Assembly (NCBI GenBank): GCA_027083655.1
Contig: JALWNS010000332.1
Span: forward strand, 1 to 13,291
DNA from: Bacteroidales bacterium
GTDB taxonomy: Bacteria > Bacteroidota > Bacteroidia > Bacteroidales > S143-33
Reading direction: 5' to 3'
Length of the DNA: 13,291 nt
Part shown: one piece after another, positions 1 to 7,916 of the stretch
Numbering within the stretch: position 1 is the first letter of the stretch
Layout: each line of letters starts with the position of its first letter
Translations under genes and position numbers: made by a program
Notes under the pieces: generated by a model
What the model saw: only the letters and a program-made list of their open reading frames with translations
Told to the model about the DNA's origin: nothing
The model's database searches: none

Positions 1-1
1 C

Positions 2-94
2 TATAATAGTTCTGGAGAAAAAGGATATCGTCTTTCCAAGGATAGAGAAGATGAATTACATAGTGTACTAAACGTAGATTATAAGGATAAATAA
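2..94 (+). CDS. C-terminal end of an unrecognised protein (partial)
   Basis: An open frame enters from the left edge and runs 30 codons to a TAA at 92-94. The visible tail is hydrophilic and charged (it includes GYRLSKDREDELHSVL) with no membrane segment. The stop is followed with zero spacing by the ATG of the glycosyltransferase at 95, which suggests translational coupling and one operon. The A/T-rich codon use matches the two genes downstream. Too little is present to name a family; from context it may be another polysaccharide or glycan gene, but that is a guess. Confidence 0.6.
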   Translation, partial: YNSSGEKGYRLSKDREDELHSVLNVDYKDK

Positions 95-1027
95 ATGCAA
101 CTTTCACTAGTCCTACCATGTTATAATGAAGAAGAAGTACTTGAAGAGACAGCAAAAAAGCTTTTGTCCCTTTATGAAAATCTTATTGAATTATCTAAAA
201 TTAGTAGTCATAGTAAAATTTATTTTATTGATGATGGGAGTAATGATAAAACATGGGATATTATTGAAACACTTTCAAATAAATATGAATATTTTTCTGG
301 TATCAAATTATCTAGAAATTTTGGGCATCAAAATGCATTATTGTCTGGTTTATTGACCGTTGATGGAGATGCTGTTATAAGTATTGATGCTGATTTGCAA
401 GATGATACAAGTATGATTGAAAAAATGATTGATCAATATAATAATGGTAGTGAAATCGTATATGGTGTTAAATTAAATCGTGAAGCTGATAGTATATTTA
501 AAAGAACAACAGCTAAAGGATTTTATAAAATCATGCATCTTATGGGTGTTAATGTGGTGTATAATCATGCTGATTTTAGATTGCTGAGTAGAAATGTAAT
601 TGATCATTTAAAAGAATTTAAAGAAGTGAATTTATTTTTACGAGGTCTTGTCCCTTTAATTGGGTATACATCATCAACTGTATCTTATGATATTTCTGAG
701 CGTACAGCAGGTATTTCCAAGTATTCATTGAGAAAAATGTTGAGTTTTGCTTGGAATGGTATTAGTTCTTTATCGGTGACACCCCTACGATTTATTACAA
801 CTATAGGTTTTATTTTATTTATTTCAACGCTGGGATTGACTTTACATTCTCTATGGGTTGCACTCTTTACAGATGATGCAGTTCCTGGATGGGCATCAAC
901 TGTTCTGCCTATCTATTTTTTAGGAGGAGTACAGATTCTTTCTATTGGTATTATAGGAGAGTATATTGGGAAGATTTATCTTGAAATAAAAGCGCGACCA
1001 CGTTATATTATTGAAAAAACAATTTAA
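95..1027 (+). CDS. GtrB-like family 2 glycosyltransferase (polyprenyl-phosphate sugar transferase)
   Basis: This is predicted to transfer a sugar from a nucleotide donor to a polyprenyl phosphate on the cytoplasmic face, making a lipid-linked sugar for later transfer to glycan. The 310 residues are normal for GtrB/DPM1-like enzymes. The GT-A fold starts with SLVLPCYNEEE (residues 4-14), followed by the nucleotide-binding IDDGS (45-49) and the metal-binding DADLQD (98-103). Family-typical ADFRLLSR (159-166) and ERTAGISKYS (202-211) follow. Two membrane helices lie at about 232-256 and 267-291, and the tail has the usual RPRYIIEK. The ATG at 95 directly follows the upstream stop. GtrA follows, a standard pairing. 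The donor sugar cannot be read from sequence; glucose or another hexose is possible. No GtrC-type final transferase is visible. Codons are strongly A/T-ending, unlike the Bat genes. Confidence 0.9.
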   Translation: MQLSLVLPCYNEEEVLEETAKKLLSLYENLIELSKISSHSKIYFIDDGSNDKTWDIIETLSNKYEYFSGIKLSRNFGHQNALLSGLLTVDGDAVISIDADLQDDTSMIEKMIDQYNNGSEIVYGVKLNREADSIFKRTTAKGFYKIMHLMGVNVVYNHADFRLLSRNVIDHLKEFKEVNLFLRGLVPLIGYTSSTVSYDISERTAGISKYSLRKMLSFAWNGISSLSVTPLRFITTIGFILFISTLGLTLHSLWVALFTDDAVPGWASTVLPIYFLGGVQILSIGIIGEYIGKIYLEIKARPRYIIEKTI

Positions 1028-1040
1028 GTTATATTGTAAA

Positions 1041-1403
1041 ATGAAGCCAGTACATAAATTTTTACTATTAGGGGTACTTTCTACATTGGTAGATTATATT
1101 TTATATTCTACACTAATACTCCAAGGTATTTATTATGTAATAGCTATTGTGGTAGGGTACAGTGCAGGGTTACTCGTAAATTATTATATAGGCAGAAAAT
1201 TTATTTTTACAGCAGGGCATAAACTTAAAAGTGTAAAACATGAATTTTTGGCGGTTGTAGTTATTGCTGTATTAGGGGCATTATTTACTATTTTAATTGT
1301 CAAGATTCTAAGTTATTCTCTTTTTAATATGAATCCATTATTCTCTCGTATTATTGCCATTATTATTGTGTTTTTCTGGAATTATTTTGCACGAAAAATA
1401 TAA
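1041..1403 (+). CDS. GtrA-like membrane protein, putative lipid-linked sugar flippase
   Basis: A small, very hydrophobic protein of 120 residues with four predicted membrane helices (about 7-25, 31-52, 69-91, 100-118), the size and topology of the GtrA/DPMS family. It has the family pattern of a helix followed by NYYIGRKFIF (about 47-56) and, at the end, FFWNYFARK. GtrA proteins are proposed to move the polyprenyl-linked sugar made by the adjacent GtrB enzyme across the inner membrane. I prefer the ATG at 1041, 13 bases after the glycosyltransferase stop. A TTG at 1011 would add ten residues and overlap the upstream gene by 17 bases, but GtrA proteins normally begin just before their first helix. 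Transcription probably ends at the hairpin at 1419-1448. Confidence 0.85.
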   Translation: MKPVHKFLLLGVLSTLVDYILYSTLILQGIYYVIAIVVGYSAGLLVNYYIGRKFIFTAGHKLKSVKHEFLAVVVIAVLGALFTILIVKILSYSLFNMNPLFSRIIAIIIVFFWNYFARKI

Positions 1404-1418
1404 AAATAACTTAAACAA

Positions 1419-1448
1419 AAAAAGCTATGGCTCTAGCCATAGCTTTTT
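1419..1448. terminator. Bidirectional intrinsic terminator between convergent operons
   Basis: The arm AAAAAGCTATGGC (1419-1431), a TCTA loop and the arm GCCATAGCTTTTT (1436-1448) form a perfect 13-base-pair stem. The A run on one side and the T run on the other give a U tract in either direction. It lies 15 bases past the gtrA-like stop on the + strand and 19 bases past the batE stop on the - strand. It therefore suits both converging transcripts. Confidence 0.88.
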
Positions 1449-1467
1449 AGACAAACACCTGTAATAT

Positions 1468-2226
1468 TTAAATCTTCTCAAGATCGTTTTTCTTTATCCA
1501 ACCAATACTTCCGTTAGGCAGACGTATCTCACACCATCCATCTGATACAGAAAGTATCTTTACCTTCACGCCTTCGTGCAAGATATACAATTCTGTTCCA
1601 TCCATACTGGGCGAACTCTTGACAGAGCTCGTAGTCATAATTATTGCCTCATTAGAATTGGTAAAATAATGCTTGTTTGACATTGCCAAAAAGAAACTAA
1701 ACACAGAAACGAACAGAAAGACTAACCCCAAATAAAAACCTGCCTTACGCATAGACAACCTCCTGGAAAACAAAAAGATATATGCAAACAAAAACATTAA
1801 AACAAAAGATAAAATACTAATAAAAGCCCAGGTATTAGCACTCAGCGCAAGAGCTAAGGCATGCCACCAACGCCGTAAGAAAAACTCAGGTACCTCTGTA
1901 AACTTGTCCTGCACAAACTGATTTGCAAACTTCAGGTTATATTCAATCTTTTCATTTGTAGGATCCAGACGGTATGCCCTCTCATAAAAAAGTATGGCTT
2001 TGGCAAGATTTCCTTTACGAAAATAAACATTTCCTATATTGTAATACAATTCTGCCGCTTCCCAACCCTGGTCAAGTACTTTTTCATACAAAACTAAAGC
2101 ACTGTCATACTGCTTCTTAGCATAAAGATCATTGGCTTTGGTAATCAAATCTTGCACTTGGGCAGGTTGAGCCAAAGTTATCATCCAGGTAAATATTATG
2201 GCTACAGAAATTACTATACGCTTCAT
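1468..2226 (-). CDS. batE: BatE: TPR and SH3-like membrane protein
   Basis: Last gene of the Bat run. The 252 residues begin with a signal peptide (1-19, ending LAQ). Next comes a TPR region (about 25-100), including LYYNIGNVYFRKGNLAKAILFYERA-type helix pairs and the LDPTN turn. Two membrane helices follow (about 131-154 and 163-182), then a C-terminal SH3-like domain (about 193-250) with VKSSPS, GWCEIRLPNGS and GWIKK. The TPRs should lie outside the cytoplasm if the signal peptide is cleaved, as should the SH3 domain after the helix pair. BatE is thought to act with BatB and BatC in an envelope complex linked to oxidative-stress or oxygen tolerance, but its exact biochemistry is not established. 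It starts 11 bases after batD, so it is co-transcribed, and ends before the shared terminator. Confidence 0.88.
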   Translation of the reverse strand: MKRIVISVAIIFTWMITLAQPAQVQDLITKANDLYAKKQYDSALVLYEKVLDQGWEAAELYYNIGNVYFRKGNLAKAILFYERAYRLDPTNEKIEYNLKFANQFVQDKFTEVPEFFLRRWWHALALALSANTWAFISILSFVLMFLFAYIFLFSRRLSMRKAGFYLGLVFLFVSVFSFFLAMSNKHYFTNSNEAIIMTTSSVKSSPSMDGTELYILHEGVKVKILSVSDGWCEIRLPNGSIGWIKKNDLEKI

Positions 2227-2237
2227 TTTTCAATGTT

Positions 2238-4037
2238 TTAAAGTATTGCCTCCAGTTTGTCTATCATCTTTTTAGCACGGGAATAAATATTATCCATTGA
2301 CATGCTACCCTCACCAATACCATAGCGGGCGTATTCCGAATCATCGAGTATCTGGATAAATTCATCAATAACCGCCTGGTCAACATTCTTTTCCTGCAGT
2401 TTCTCCTTGATTGACTCGCGCGTGAGTTCTGCCGGGTCAATGCCAAGCTTATCTCCAACATATTGCCACAAAGCCTGGCTAACTTCCTGGCAAAACTCAT
2501 CTTTCTTGCCGTGCTTCATCAATGACTTTGCATTACGCAACCGGCGGCTTGACACCTTACTTGCCTGGCGTGAGCGATAACGCCTAATGTCAGACATCTC
2601 TTTAATATGGCGGCGTCGCATATAGACTATAACTACGAAAGACAACAATATCAATGCATAGCTCAGGTAAAAATACAGACTTCCAACAAAGAAATGTCCT
2701 TTGCTATGTAGCTTAAATTTGCCGGTGAAAATGTAATTTATATCATTACCAATCTGGGTAACATCTGTCTTGTATACAGAGTATGCTGCGCCGGCCGTTG
2801 TATCTGCACTGCCATTTACACTAATCTTTATAGGCTCTGTACGCAAAACAACGTATTTTTTTGCCTGTGGGTCAAAATACGAAAACTCTATAGGCGGTAT
2901 CTGGAAATTACCACCGCTTCGTGGTATATATACAAATTGCTTAATAAGCCTGCCTGTTAATCCTTCTGTAGAGGCTTTATACTGTGGTATCGTTTTAGGA
3001 TCCAATGCTTCGAATGAATTAGGACTTTTGGGCTCTGGTACATCAAACAATCCAAAATTACCTGTACCTTTGATAATTAGCTTAATTGTGATAGCCTCAT
3101 CAACACTGACCTGGCCTTTGGGAACCTCCAGGTCTATCTGAAAATGTCCTACAGCGCCTGAGAAAGATGCAGGTTTACCCTGATCTGGAAGCGGTTTTAC
3201 TTTAATAGTCAAACCATTACTTGCAACCTGCTTCTGTCCATAAGGGAAGCCCCAATCATCGTATATGCTACATGTTATTTTGTAGGGACTAATGGTTAAA
3301 TTACCAGTCTGCTGGGGAAAGATAATTTTTTTGTCCACAGTTGCTGCCAGGTAATCCCTTCCATTTATTATAACTTGCTCTGCTTTTATTCGGCTAGGCA
3401 TATCAAGATCTTGTACCCAAAAACCCGGAAATTTTGCAGGCTCCATATCATCCAGGCTCAACCTGTAAGCAGAATACAACCTTGCATAAACGTATATTGG
3501 TTCACCTAGATAAACTTCTGTCTTATCTGCCAGTAGCTTAACAAACAACTTACTGCTTGTCTGTGGGACTGTTATATTTTCATCAGGATTAGTACCTGCT
3601 GGTTTATTTTTCGGTGTGGGTAAATTGTTGCTAACCTGCCCCTCTACTGTTATAGTCACAGGGCTGGATGTAAGTGTAGAATTCCCGTCCTTTACACGGG
3701 CAGGTGGTATTGTATAAGTACCAGCATTCTGGGCTACATAAGTAATTATCCAGGTCACTGTATATGTGTTAACAGAACGCAAACGACCATTTATTATAGT
3801 CACAGACGACTGTGTACTTGTGTAGCTACTCATACCATAAGATTGCAAACCTTCTACATCCTTTGGAGGGATAAAACGAGGATTACGGCTACTAGGATTC
3901 TTGAGAAAATACTTTACCTGGAAACTCTCCCCTGCCATTACTACCTTAGGCGCATCAACGTAAAATTTTCTCGTGTTCTGTGCTAATGATCCTGTCCATA
4001 TCAGTAATAATATCATTATCAACCACCACCTGTTCAT
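2238..4037 (-). CDS. batD: BatD: large periplasmic Ig-like membrane protein
   Basis: At 599 residues it has the usual BatD length. The signal peptide is at 1-20 (ending SLAQ). A long region of beta-rich Ig-like repeats (about 22-410) includes VDAPKVVMAGESFQVKY near the start, ADKTEVYLGEPIYVYARLY (170-188) and a third repeat from about 298. One membrane helix lies at about 449-473, followed by a basic stretch (RRRH) and a helical cytoplasmic tail (about 480-599) containing LWQYV and LDDSEYARYG. This matches the BatD 'oxygen tolerance' family: anchored in the inner membrane with the bulk outside. The tail resembles that of the protein encoded at 6912-7916. A 66-base gap separates it from batC, the longest inside the operon. 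Only the family assignment is firm; the ligand is unknown. Confidence 0.9.
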   Translation of the reverse strand: MNRWWLIMILLLIWTGSLAQNTRKFYVDAPKVVMAGESFQVKYFLKNPSSRNPRFIPPKDVEGLQSYGMSSYTSTQSSVTIINGRLRSVNTYTVTWIITYVAQNAGTYTIPPARVKDGNSTLTSSPVTITVEGQVSNNLPTPKNKPAGTNPDENITVPQTSSKLFVKLLADKTEVYLGEPIYVYARLYSAYRLSLDDMEPAKFPGFWVQDLDMPSRIKAEQVIINGRDYLAATVDKKIIFPQQTGNLTISPYKITCSIYDDWGFPYGQKQVASNGLTIKVKPLPDQGKPASFSGAVGHFQIDLEVPKGQVSVDEAITIKLIIKGTGNFGLFDVPEPKSPNSFEALDPKTIPQYKASTEGLTGRLIKQFVYIPRSGGNFQIPPIEFSYFDPQAKKYVVLRTEPIKISVNGSADTTAGAAYSVYKTDVTQIGNDINYIFTGKFKLHSKGHFFVGSLYFYLSYALILLSFVVIVYMRRRHIKEMSDIRRYRSRQASKVSSRRLRNAKSLMKHGKKDEFCQEVSQALWQYVGDKLGIDPAELTRESIKEKLQEKNVDQAVIDEFIQILDDSEYARYGIGEGSMSMDNIYSRAKKMIDKLEAIL

Positions 4038-4103
4038 GGTCCTGTGTTTTATTTATTCAAATTTGTGAAAATTCAAGCAAAACCTAATCTTAAATAGTTT
4101 AAA

Positions 4104-4877
4104 TTACCAGTTTTTATCAGTCTTTCTGTGCTCACGACGATTCATCAACCGTCTCAATGCCCTCTGCTGTACACGGCGGTCCTGTTGCTCCACTGCATTG
4201 AGCATTCTGTCGATCTCCTGTGGACTTAACCCCTGAAACCTCTGTTGTTGATTCTGCTGGTTCTGTTGTTGCTGTTGATTTTGTTGTTGCTGGTTCTGCT
4301 GGTTCTGGTTTTGTTGTTGGTTTTGCTGGTTCTGCTGGTTCTGTTGCTGCTGTTGATTTTGTTGTTGTTGCTGGTTACGGTTACAGCTTTTTTGCTGCTG
4401 TTGCTTGAGGCTATCGAGGATACGTTGTACTACCCAAAGATTGTATCTTGCCTGGTAATCATCAGGATTAAGCTTAATAGATTGTCTAAGGGCTTTTTTT
4501 GCCTGTTCCAGATTACGTATAGCAGCCTGGTCATTATGCACTTGCAAAGAATCGCCGGCAATTTTCACAAAAACACCTGCAAGGTTATAAGCTGCCTGGC
4601 TCATATATTCCTCCTCGCTTCTCTGGTTAAGTAAGGGCATGAGTACGCTAAGAGCAGTTGTATCATTATGCTGCCTGTACAAAGCCAATCCCAGATTGTT
4701 TTTGGCAATAAAAGAATTCGGATTCTTTTTCAATGCCATTCTATATTGTGTCTCGGCCTGTGGGTATTTGTGTTTTTCATAATAACGGTTACCTCTACGA
4801 ATGCTGGGGTTCTCCAGCTGTGCAAAGCCAGAAAAAACTATACTTAGCAATAATATGACAAGGATTATTCTTTTCAT
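4104..4877 (-). CDS. batC: BatC: TPR protein with a Q/N-rich tract
   Basis: A 257-residue exported protein. The signal peptide is at 1-19/20 (ending GFAQ). TPR helices occupy about 21-158, including RGNRYYEKHKYPQAETQYRM, AKNNLGLALYRQ and IKLNPDDYQARYNL. A tract made almost only of glutamine and asparagine fills 159-212 apart from a short KSCNRN break. The C-terminal segment SPQEIDRMLNAVEQQDRRVQ leads to an end in DKNW, in keeping with the short conserved BatC C-terminus. BatC proteins are thought to pair with BatB and BatE. The ATG overlaps the batB stop as ATGA (4874-4877), so translation is probably coupled. The Q/N tract is coded by mixed CAG, CAA and AAY codons on the - strand. Confidence 0.88.
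   Translation of the reverse strand: MKRIILVILLLSIVFSGFAQLENPSIRRGNRYYEKHKYPQAETQYRMALKKNPNSFIAKNNLGLALYRQHNDTTALSVLMPLLNQRSEEEYMSQAAYNLAGVFVKIAGDSLQVHNDQAAIRNLEQAKKALRQSIKLNPDDYQARYNLWVVQRILDSLKQQQQKSCNRNQQQQQNQQQQQNQQNQQNQQQNQNQQNQQQQNQQQQQNQQNQQQRFQGLSPQEIDRMLNAVEQQDRRVQQRALRRLMNRREHRKTDKNW
4242..4403 (-). repeat. Low-complexity Q/N codon tract inside batC
   Basis: About 54 codons are almost entirely CAA, CAG, AAT and AAC (residues 159-212 of BatC). On the + strand they read as TTG/CTG/GTT runs. Imperfect units such as Gln-Gln-Asn and Gln-Gln-Gln-Asn repeat irregularly. Such tracts can change length by slippage or recombination in whole codons, so the frame would survive. They also create long spurious open frames in other frames. 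Confidence 0.9.
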
Positions 4878-5899
4878 TTCTCAAATAATTTGATTTTACC
4901 CATCAATCTATTTTTACGCTCGGACATAATAATCACCATCAGTAAGAAAAACAAGGCTACACCAACGAAATATTCGTAAATATCCTCATAACGTGAAAAA
5001 GACGATACCTTTCCTGTAGCATGTTTTTCTATATCCTGGTAAATAGCCTCTATTGCTGCCTGCTTTTTATCTATGTTAACATACATACCTTTTGTTTCCA
5101 GGGCTAAAGACTTGAGAAAATCCACATCTTGTTTGGATATAACGACCTGCCCTTTGTACTCAAGTGTCTGGCCATTGGGCAGAAAAATAGGATTACCTCT
5201 TTGCGAGCCAACGCCTGCAGTATAAATTCTTATTTTTTCCTCCTTAGCCCTCTTTACCTGGTCATCTACTTTCCCCTCCAGGTTTTCTCCGTCAGAAAAA
5301 AGCACAATAGCCTTGTTCACATCCTTTGCATCTGTGAAAGCATCTATCGCCATATCCAGGGCTTGGCCTATAGCTGTACCCTGTGATGAGACGTATGTTG
5401 TCGTAAGGTTATTCAGATACATACGCAAAGCATCATAATCATCACTCATTGGCATTACCATAGCCGCATCACCTGCAAAAATAACAAGTGCCACACGGTC
5501 TGCCTTCATCTGGTTAATCAAATAATTAGTAGCTATTTTAACCTTGTCCAACCTCGACATAGCATCTGGTTTGGATCTGGCCAGCATACTATTAGACACA
5601 TCTACCACTAGAACAATCTCAGATGCCTTTACTTTGTGTGTTGACTTCTCTGCTCCTATTTGCGGACGAGCTAAAGCTATTATTAACATGGACAACGCTA
5701 CGATTAAAAACAAAAGCTTCCACACCTTCTTAGCACGCTTTGCCCCAGGCATCAAATCTTTTATTACCTCCTGTCTCCCAAAGCTGTTATAAGCATTACG
5801 GTAATAACGTGAAAACACTATCACAAGAACTAACAAGACTGGTATCAGCGCCAATAACCATAGATATTTTTCATTTGCCCAATACAAATTATTAAACAT
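4874..5899 (-). CDS. batB: BatB: von Willebrand A-domain membrane protein
   Basis: A 341-residue BatA/BatB-type protein. An N-terminal helix (about 12-30) and a second (about 60-78) lead into a VWA domain (about 93-290), and a third helix lies near the C-terminus (about 309-326). The metal site (MIDAS) is complete: D100-x-S102-x-S104 in VVDVSNSML, T175 in SQGTAIG and D203 in LFSDG. It should therefore bind a divalent metal and a partner protein. A basic tail (SERKNRLMGK) follows the last helix. It lies 20 bases after batA and overlaps batC by ATGA. BatA was excluded because the BatA-like paralogue is immediately upstream, and BatB is conventionally the second VWA gene, followed by the TPR gene. 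Confidence 0.9.
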   Translation of the reverse strand: MFNNLYWANEKYLWLLALIPVLLVLVIVFSRYYRNAYNSFGRQEVIKDLMPGAKRAKKVWKLLFLIVALSMLIIALARPQIGAEKSTHKVKASEIVLVVDVSNSMLARSKPDAMSRLDKVKIATNYLINQMKADRVALVIFAGDAAMVMPMSDDYDALRMYLNNLTTTYVSSQGTAIGQALDMAIDAFTDAKDVNKAIVLFSDGENLEGKVDDQVKRAKEEKIRIYTAGVGSQRGNPIFLPNGQTLEYKGQVVISKQDVDFLKSLALETKGMYVNIDKKQAAIEAIYQDIEKHATGKVSSFSRYEDIYEYFVGVALFFLLMVIIMSERKNRLMGKIKLFEK

Positions 5900-5919
5900 A
5901 GCTTCTACATTTAGGTTAA

Positions 5920-6915
5920 TTACGGAAACGTGCGGATAACGATTGTGCGTAGCAACACATCAAGCAATAATAACAACATTGCCCACAACACAAAATCCCA
6001 ATACATCTCGGCATAGTAAATCTGGCGGCGTTCCTTGAATTTGGTCTTCTCCATACGGTCAATCTCCTGGTAAATCTGTGCTAATTTCTTGTCATTTGTA
6101 GCACGGAAATATTTACCGCCTGTCAAATCAGCTATTTGTTGCAAGGTTGCCTCGTCAATATCCACCTTAACTTGCTGGTATTCCACACCCATTGGTGTAT
6201 GCACGGGTATATTAGCGTAAGACTGGCTACCTATGCCGATTGTATAAATCCTTATCCCATAAGTAGCTGCCATCTTTGCTGCAGTGATAGGATCAATATT
6301 ACCACGGTTGTTAACACCATCTGTCAAAAGAATAATTACTTTGCTCTTAGCTTTGCTCTTTCGCAAGCGTGCTACAGCATTAGCTATTCCCAGACCAATG
6401 GCTGTCCCATCATCCACCATGCCATTTCGCAGTTTGCGTATCATGTTGATCACAGTAGCATGATCGAGCGTTAATGGAACCACAGTAAAGCTTTGACCTC
6501 CAAAAGCAACAACACCAAAACGGTCATGGGTACGGCCATTAACAAACTTAATCGCCTCACGTTTGGCTGCCTCCAAACGGTTGGGATGGAAGTCTTCGGC
6601 TAACATACTGGGCGATATATCAATAGCCAATACAATATCAATGCCTTCGGTCGTGACTTGCCGGTTTGTATATGACTTACGTGGCCTGGCAAAGGCAATC
6701 ACAAGTAATATAAAAGCTATTATCTCCAGAATAAAAGGCAAATGACGCAAATATTTCTTCACAGACCTATGCCTGGCAAAAGGCGAAACAGTAGAAAACC
6801 TCAGACTGGCCCATTTGTCATAATTTTTCCATATATACCATGCTACCAGTGGAACAACCAGCAACAAAAGGTACAAACGGTATGGATGCAAAAAGCTATA
6901 TCCTAAAATTGTCAT
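5920..6915 (-). CDS. batA: BatA: von Willebrand A-domain membrane protein
   Basis: A 331-residue VWA membrane protein with helices at about 14-28, 59-75 and 305-327, and the VWA domain between the last two. The MIDAS is intact: D99-x-S101-x-S103 in AIDISPSML, T171 in DDGTAIG and D199 in LLTDG. The N-terminal FLHPYRLYLL followed by LRFSTVSPF is the typical BatA N-terminal region. Its ATG overlaps the stop of the preceding Ig/TM protein as ATGA (6912-6915). BatA is expected to sit in the inner membrane and present a metal-dependent binding surface to other Bat proteins or to DUF58/MoxR. The reaction or client is unknown for the family. Confidence 0.92.
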   Translation of the reverse strand: MTILGYSFLHPYRLYLLLLVVPLVAWYIWKNYDKWASLRFSTVSPFARHRSVKKYLRHLPFILEIIAFILLVIAFARPRKSYTNRQVTTEGIDIVLAIDISPSMLAEDFHPNRLEAAKREAIKFVNGRTHDRFGVVAFGGQSFTVVPLTLDHATVINMIRKLRNGMVDDGTAIGLGIANAVARLRKSKAKSKVIILLTDGVNNRGNIDPITAAKMAATYGIRIYTIGIGSQSYANIPVHTPMGVEYQQVKVDIDEATLQQIADLTGGKYFRATNDKKLAQIYQEIDRMEKTKFKERRQIYYAEMYWDFVLWAMLLLLLDVLLRTIVIRTFP

Positions 6916-7916
6916 TTCTCCTCATTTTCTTGGTTAACAACTTGTTGTGTATCTTGTGTATCTTCCTCGACCTGAGGTTGAGGCTTTGTTTCCTCGACAA
7001 ATTTATATGCAAAATCCATGTGTCTCTGGCATACATCGGGCAAAGGCTTAAAGCCTGCAAACTTAGCCAGGTCTGCCATCTCAAAAAGCTCAATTAATTG
7101 CATCTTCAGTTCTCCAGGTATATGACCTGCAGCCTCTAACAATATCTTCAACTCGTTGGTAGTGGACTCCAGCGCACGAATAAAGAATCTCCTTTCGATG
7201 TACTGGCGCAGTATCTCAGTCAGCTCGTAATAATAATTCTTAAAGTCGCCTTTCTGGTATAGGCGTTTCTCCTCTAATTCTTTCAGGCGTTTGAAAGCAA
7301 GCTCATGCGGTTCGATCTGTTCCTCAAATGGTATCTCTTTAAGCTTACGGCGTTCCTTTATTTTCTTGTAGAGGTAATAAATCAAAAATCCTATCAGGAC
7401 TAAAAGCAATAATCCCAATAGCCAATAACGGTACCTTAACCATATCTCACGGAAAGTAAGACGTGGATGTATCGGAGCTTTAACATCAAAAACATCAATA
7501 ACTTGTGATGTATCAATCTTTGCAATCTGCTCAGAATCTTTCTCTATAGGCAATACAACGAGCTTGAGAGTAGAATCTGATGAATAAAGCTTGTCTGCCA
7601 CACGGAAAGGTATAGACGGTATGCTAAACACTGTATCATCAAAAGCAAAAATCTCAATACTAAACCTATAACTCACATTCTTACCATGCTTTGTAGTGTC
7701 AATAGTTAAACGGCTTACTTCCAAATCCTTGGTCAATGTATCTGGCAATTGTGGCATAAGCACAGGCGTGCCCCCGGGCACAGTAATGTCAATGTTCAAG
7801 GTTGTCCTTTGTGCAAACCTGATTGTATCATCGCTTAGATATGTCCTTATTTTCACCTGCGCCAAGGCTGAGATAGCCCAAAATGCAAAAATCAAAAACC
7901 ACAAGATACGTTTCAT
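6912..7916 (-). CDS. Bat-operon Ig-like/TM protein with BatD-like cytoplasmic tail
   Basis: A 334-residue protein found between DUF58 and batA, as in other Bacteroidota Bat operons; I know no settled gene name. The signal peptide is at 1-19 (ending ALAQ). A beta-rich extracytoplasmic domain of about 100 residues follows, beginning VKIRTYLSDDTIRFAQRTTL. One membrane helix lies at about 163-183, then a basic, highly charged helical region. A tail with ILRQYIERRF (235-244) and LFEMADLAKFAGF (277-289) is followed by a disordered Q/E-rich end. The layout resembles a short BatD. It overlaps both neighbours by ATGA, so its translation is coupled to DUF58 and BatA. A DUF4381-like assignment is possible but cannot be confirmed by eye. 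Confidence 0.82.
   Translation of the reverse strand: MKRILWFLIFAFWAISALAQVKIRTYLSDDTIRFAQRTTLNIDITVPGGTPVLMPQLPDTLTKDLEVSRLTIDTTKHGKNVSYRFSIEIFAFDDTVFSIPSIPFRVADKLYSSDSTLKLVVLPIEKDSEQIAKIDTSQVIDVFDVKAPIHPRLTFREIWLRYRYWLLGLLLLVLIGFLIYYLYKKIKERRKLKEIPFEEQIEPHELAFKRLKELEEKRLYQKGDFKNYYYELTEILRQYIERRFFIRALESTTNELKILLEAAGHIPGELKMQLIELFEMADLAKFAGFKPLPDVCQRHMDFAYKFVEETKPQPQVEEDTQDTQQVVNQENEEK

Noticed and set aside
1011..1040. TTG start at 1011 for the GtrA-like gene
   Set aside because: It would overlap the glycosyltransferase by 17 bases and add a non-typical extension; the ATG at 1041 fits the family's N-terminus.
2770..3141. A 123-codon + strand open frame opposite batD
   Set aside because: It is antisense to the Ig-like part of BatD and has no recognisable features of its own.
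4242..4403. CRISPR array or tandem-repeat locus
   Set aside because: The repetition is at the codon level within a coding frame, without distinct spacers or uniform units.
4220..4634. Two + strand open frames rich in leucine/valine and in valine/glycine opposite batC
   Set aside because: They are translations of the complement of the CAG/CAA/AAY tract. The Q/N frame belongs to a TPR protein in an operon, so these are shadows.
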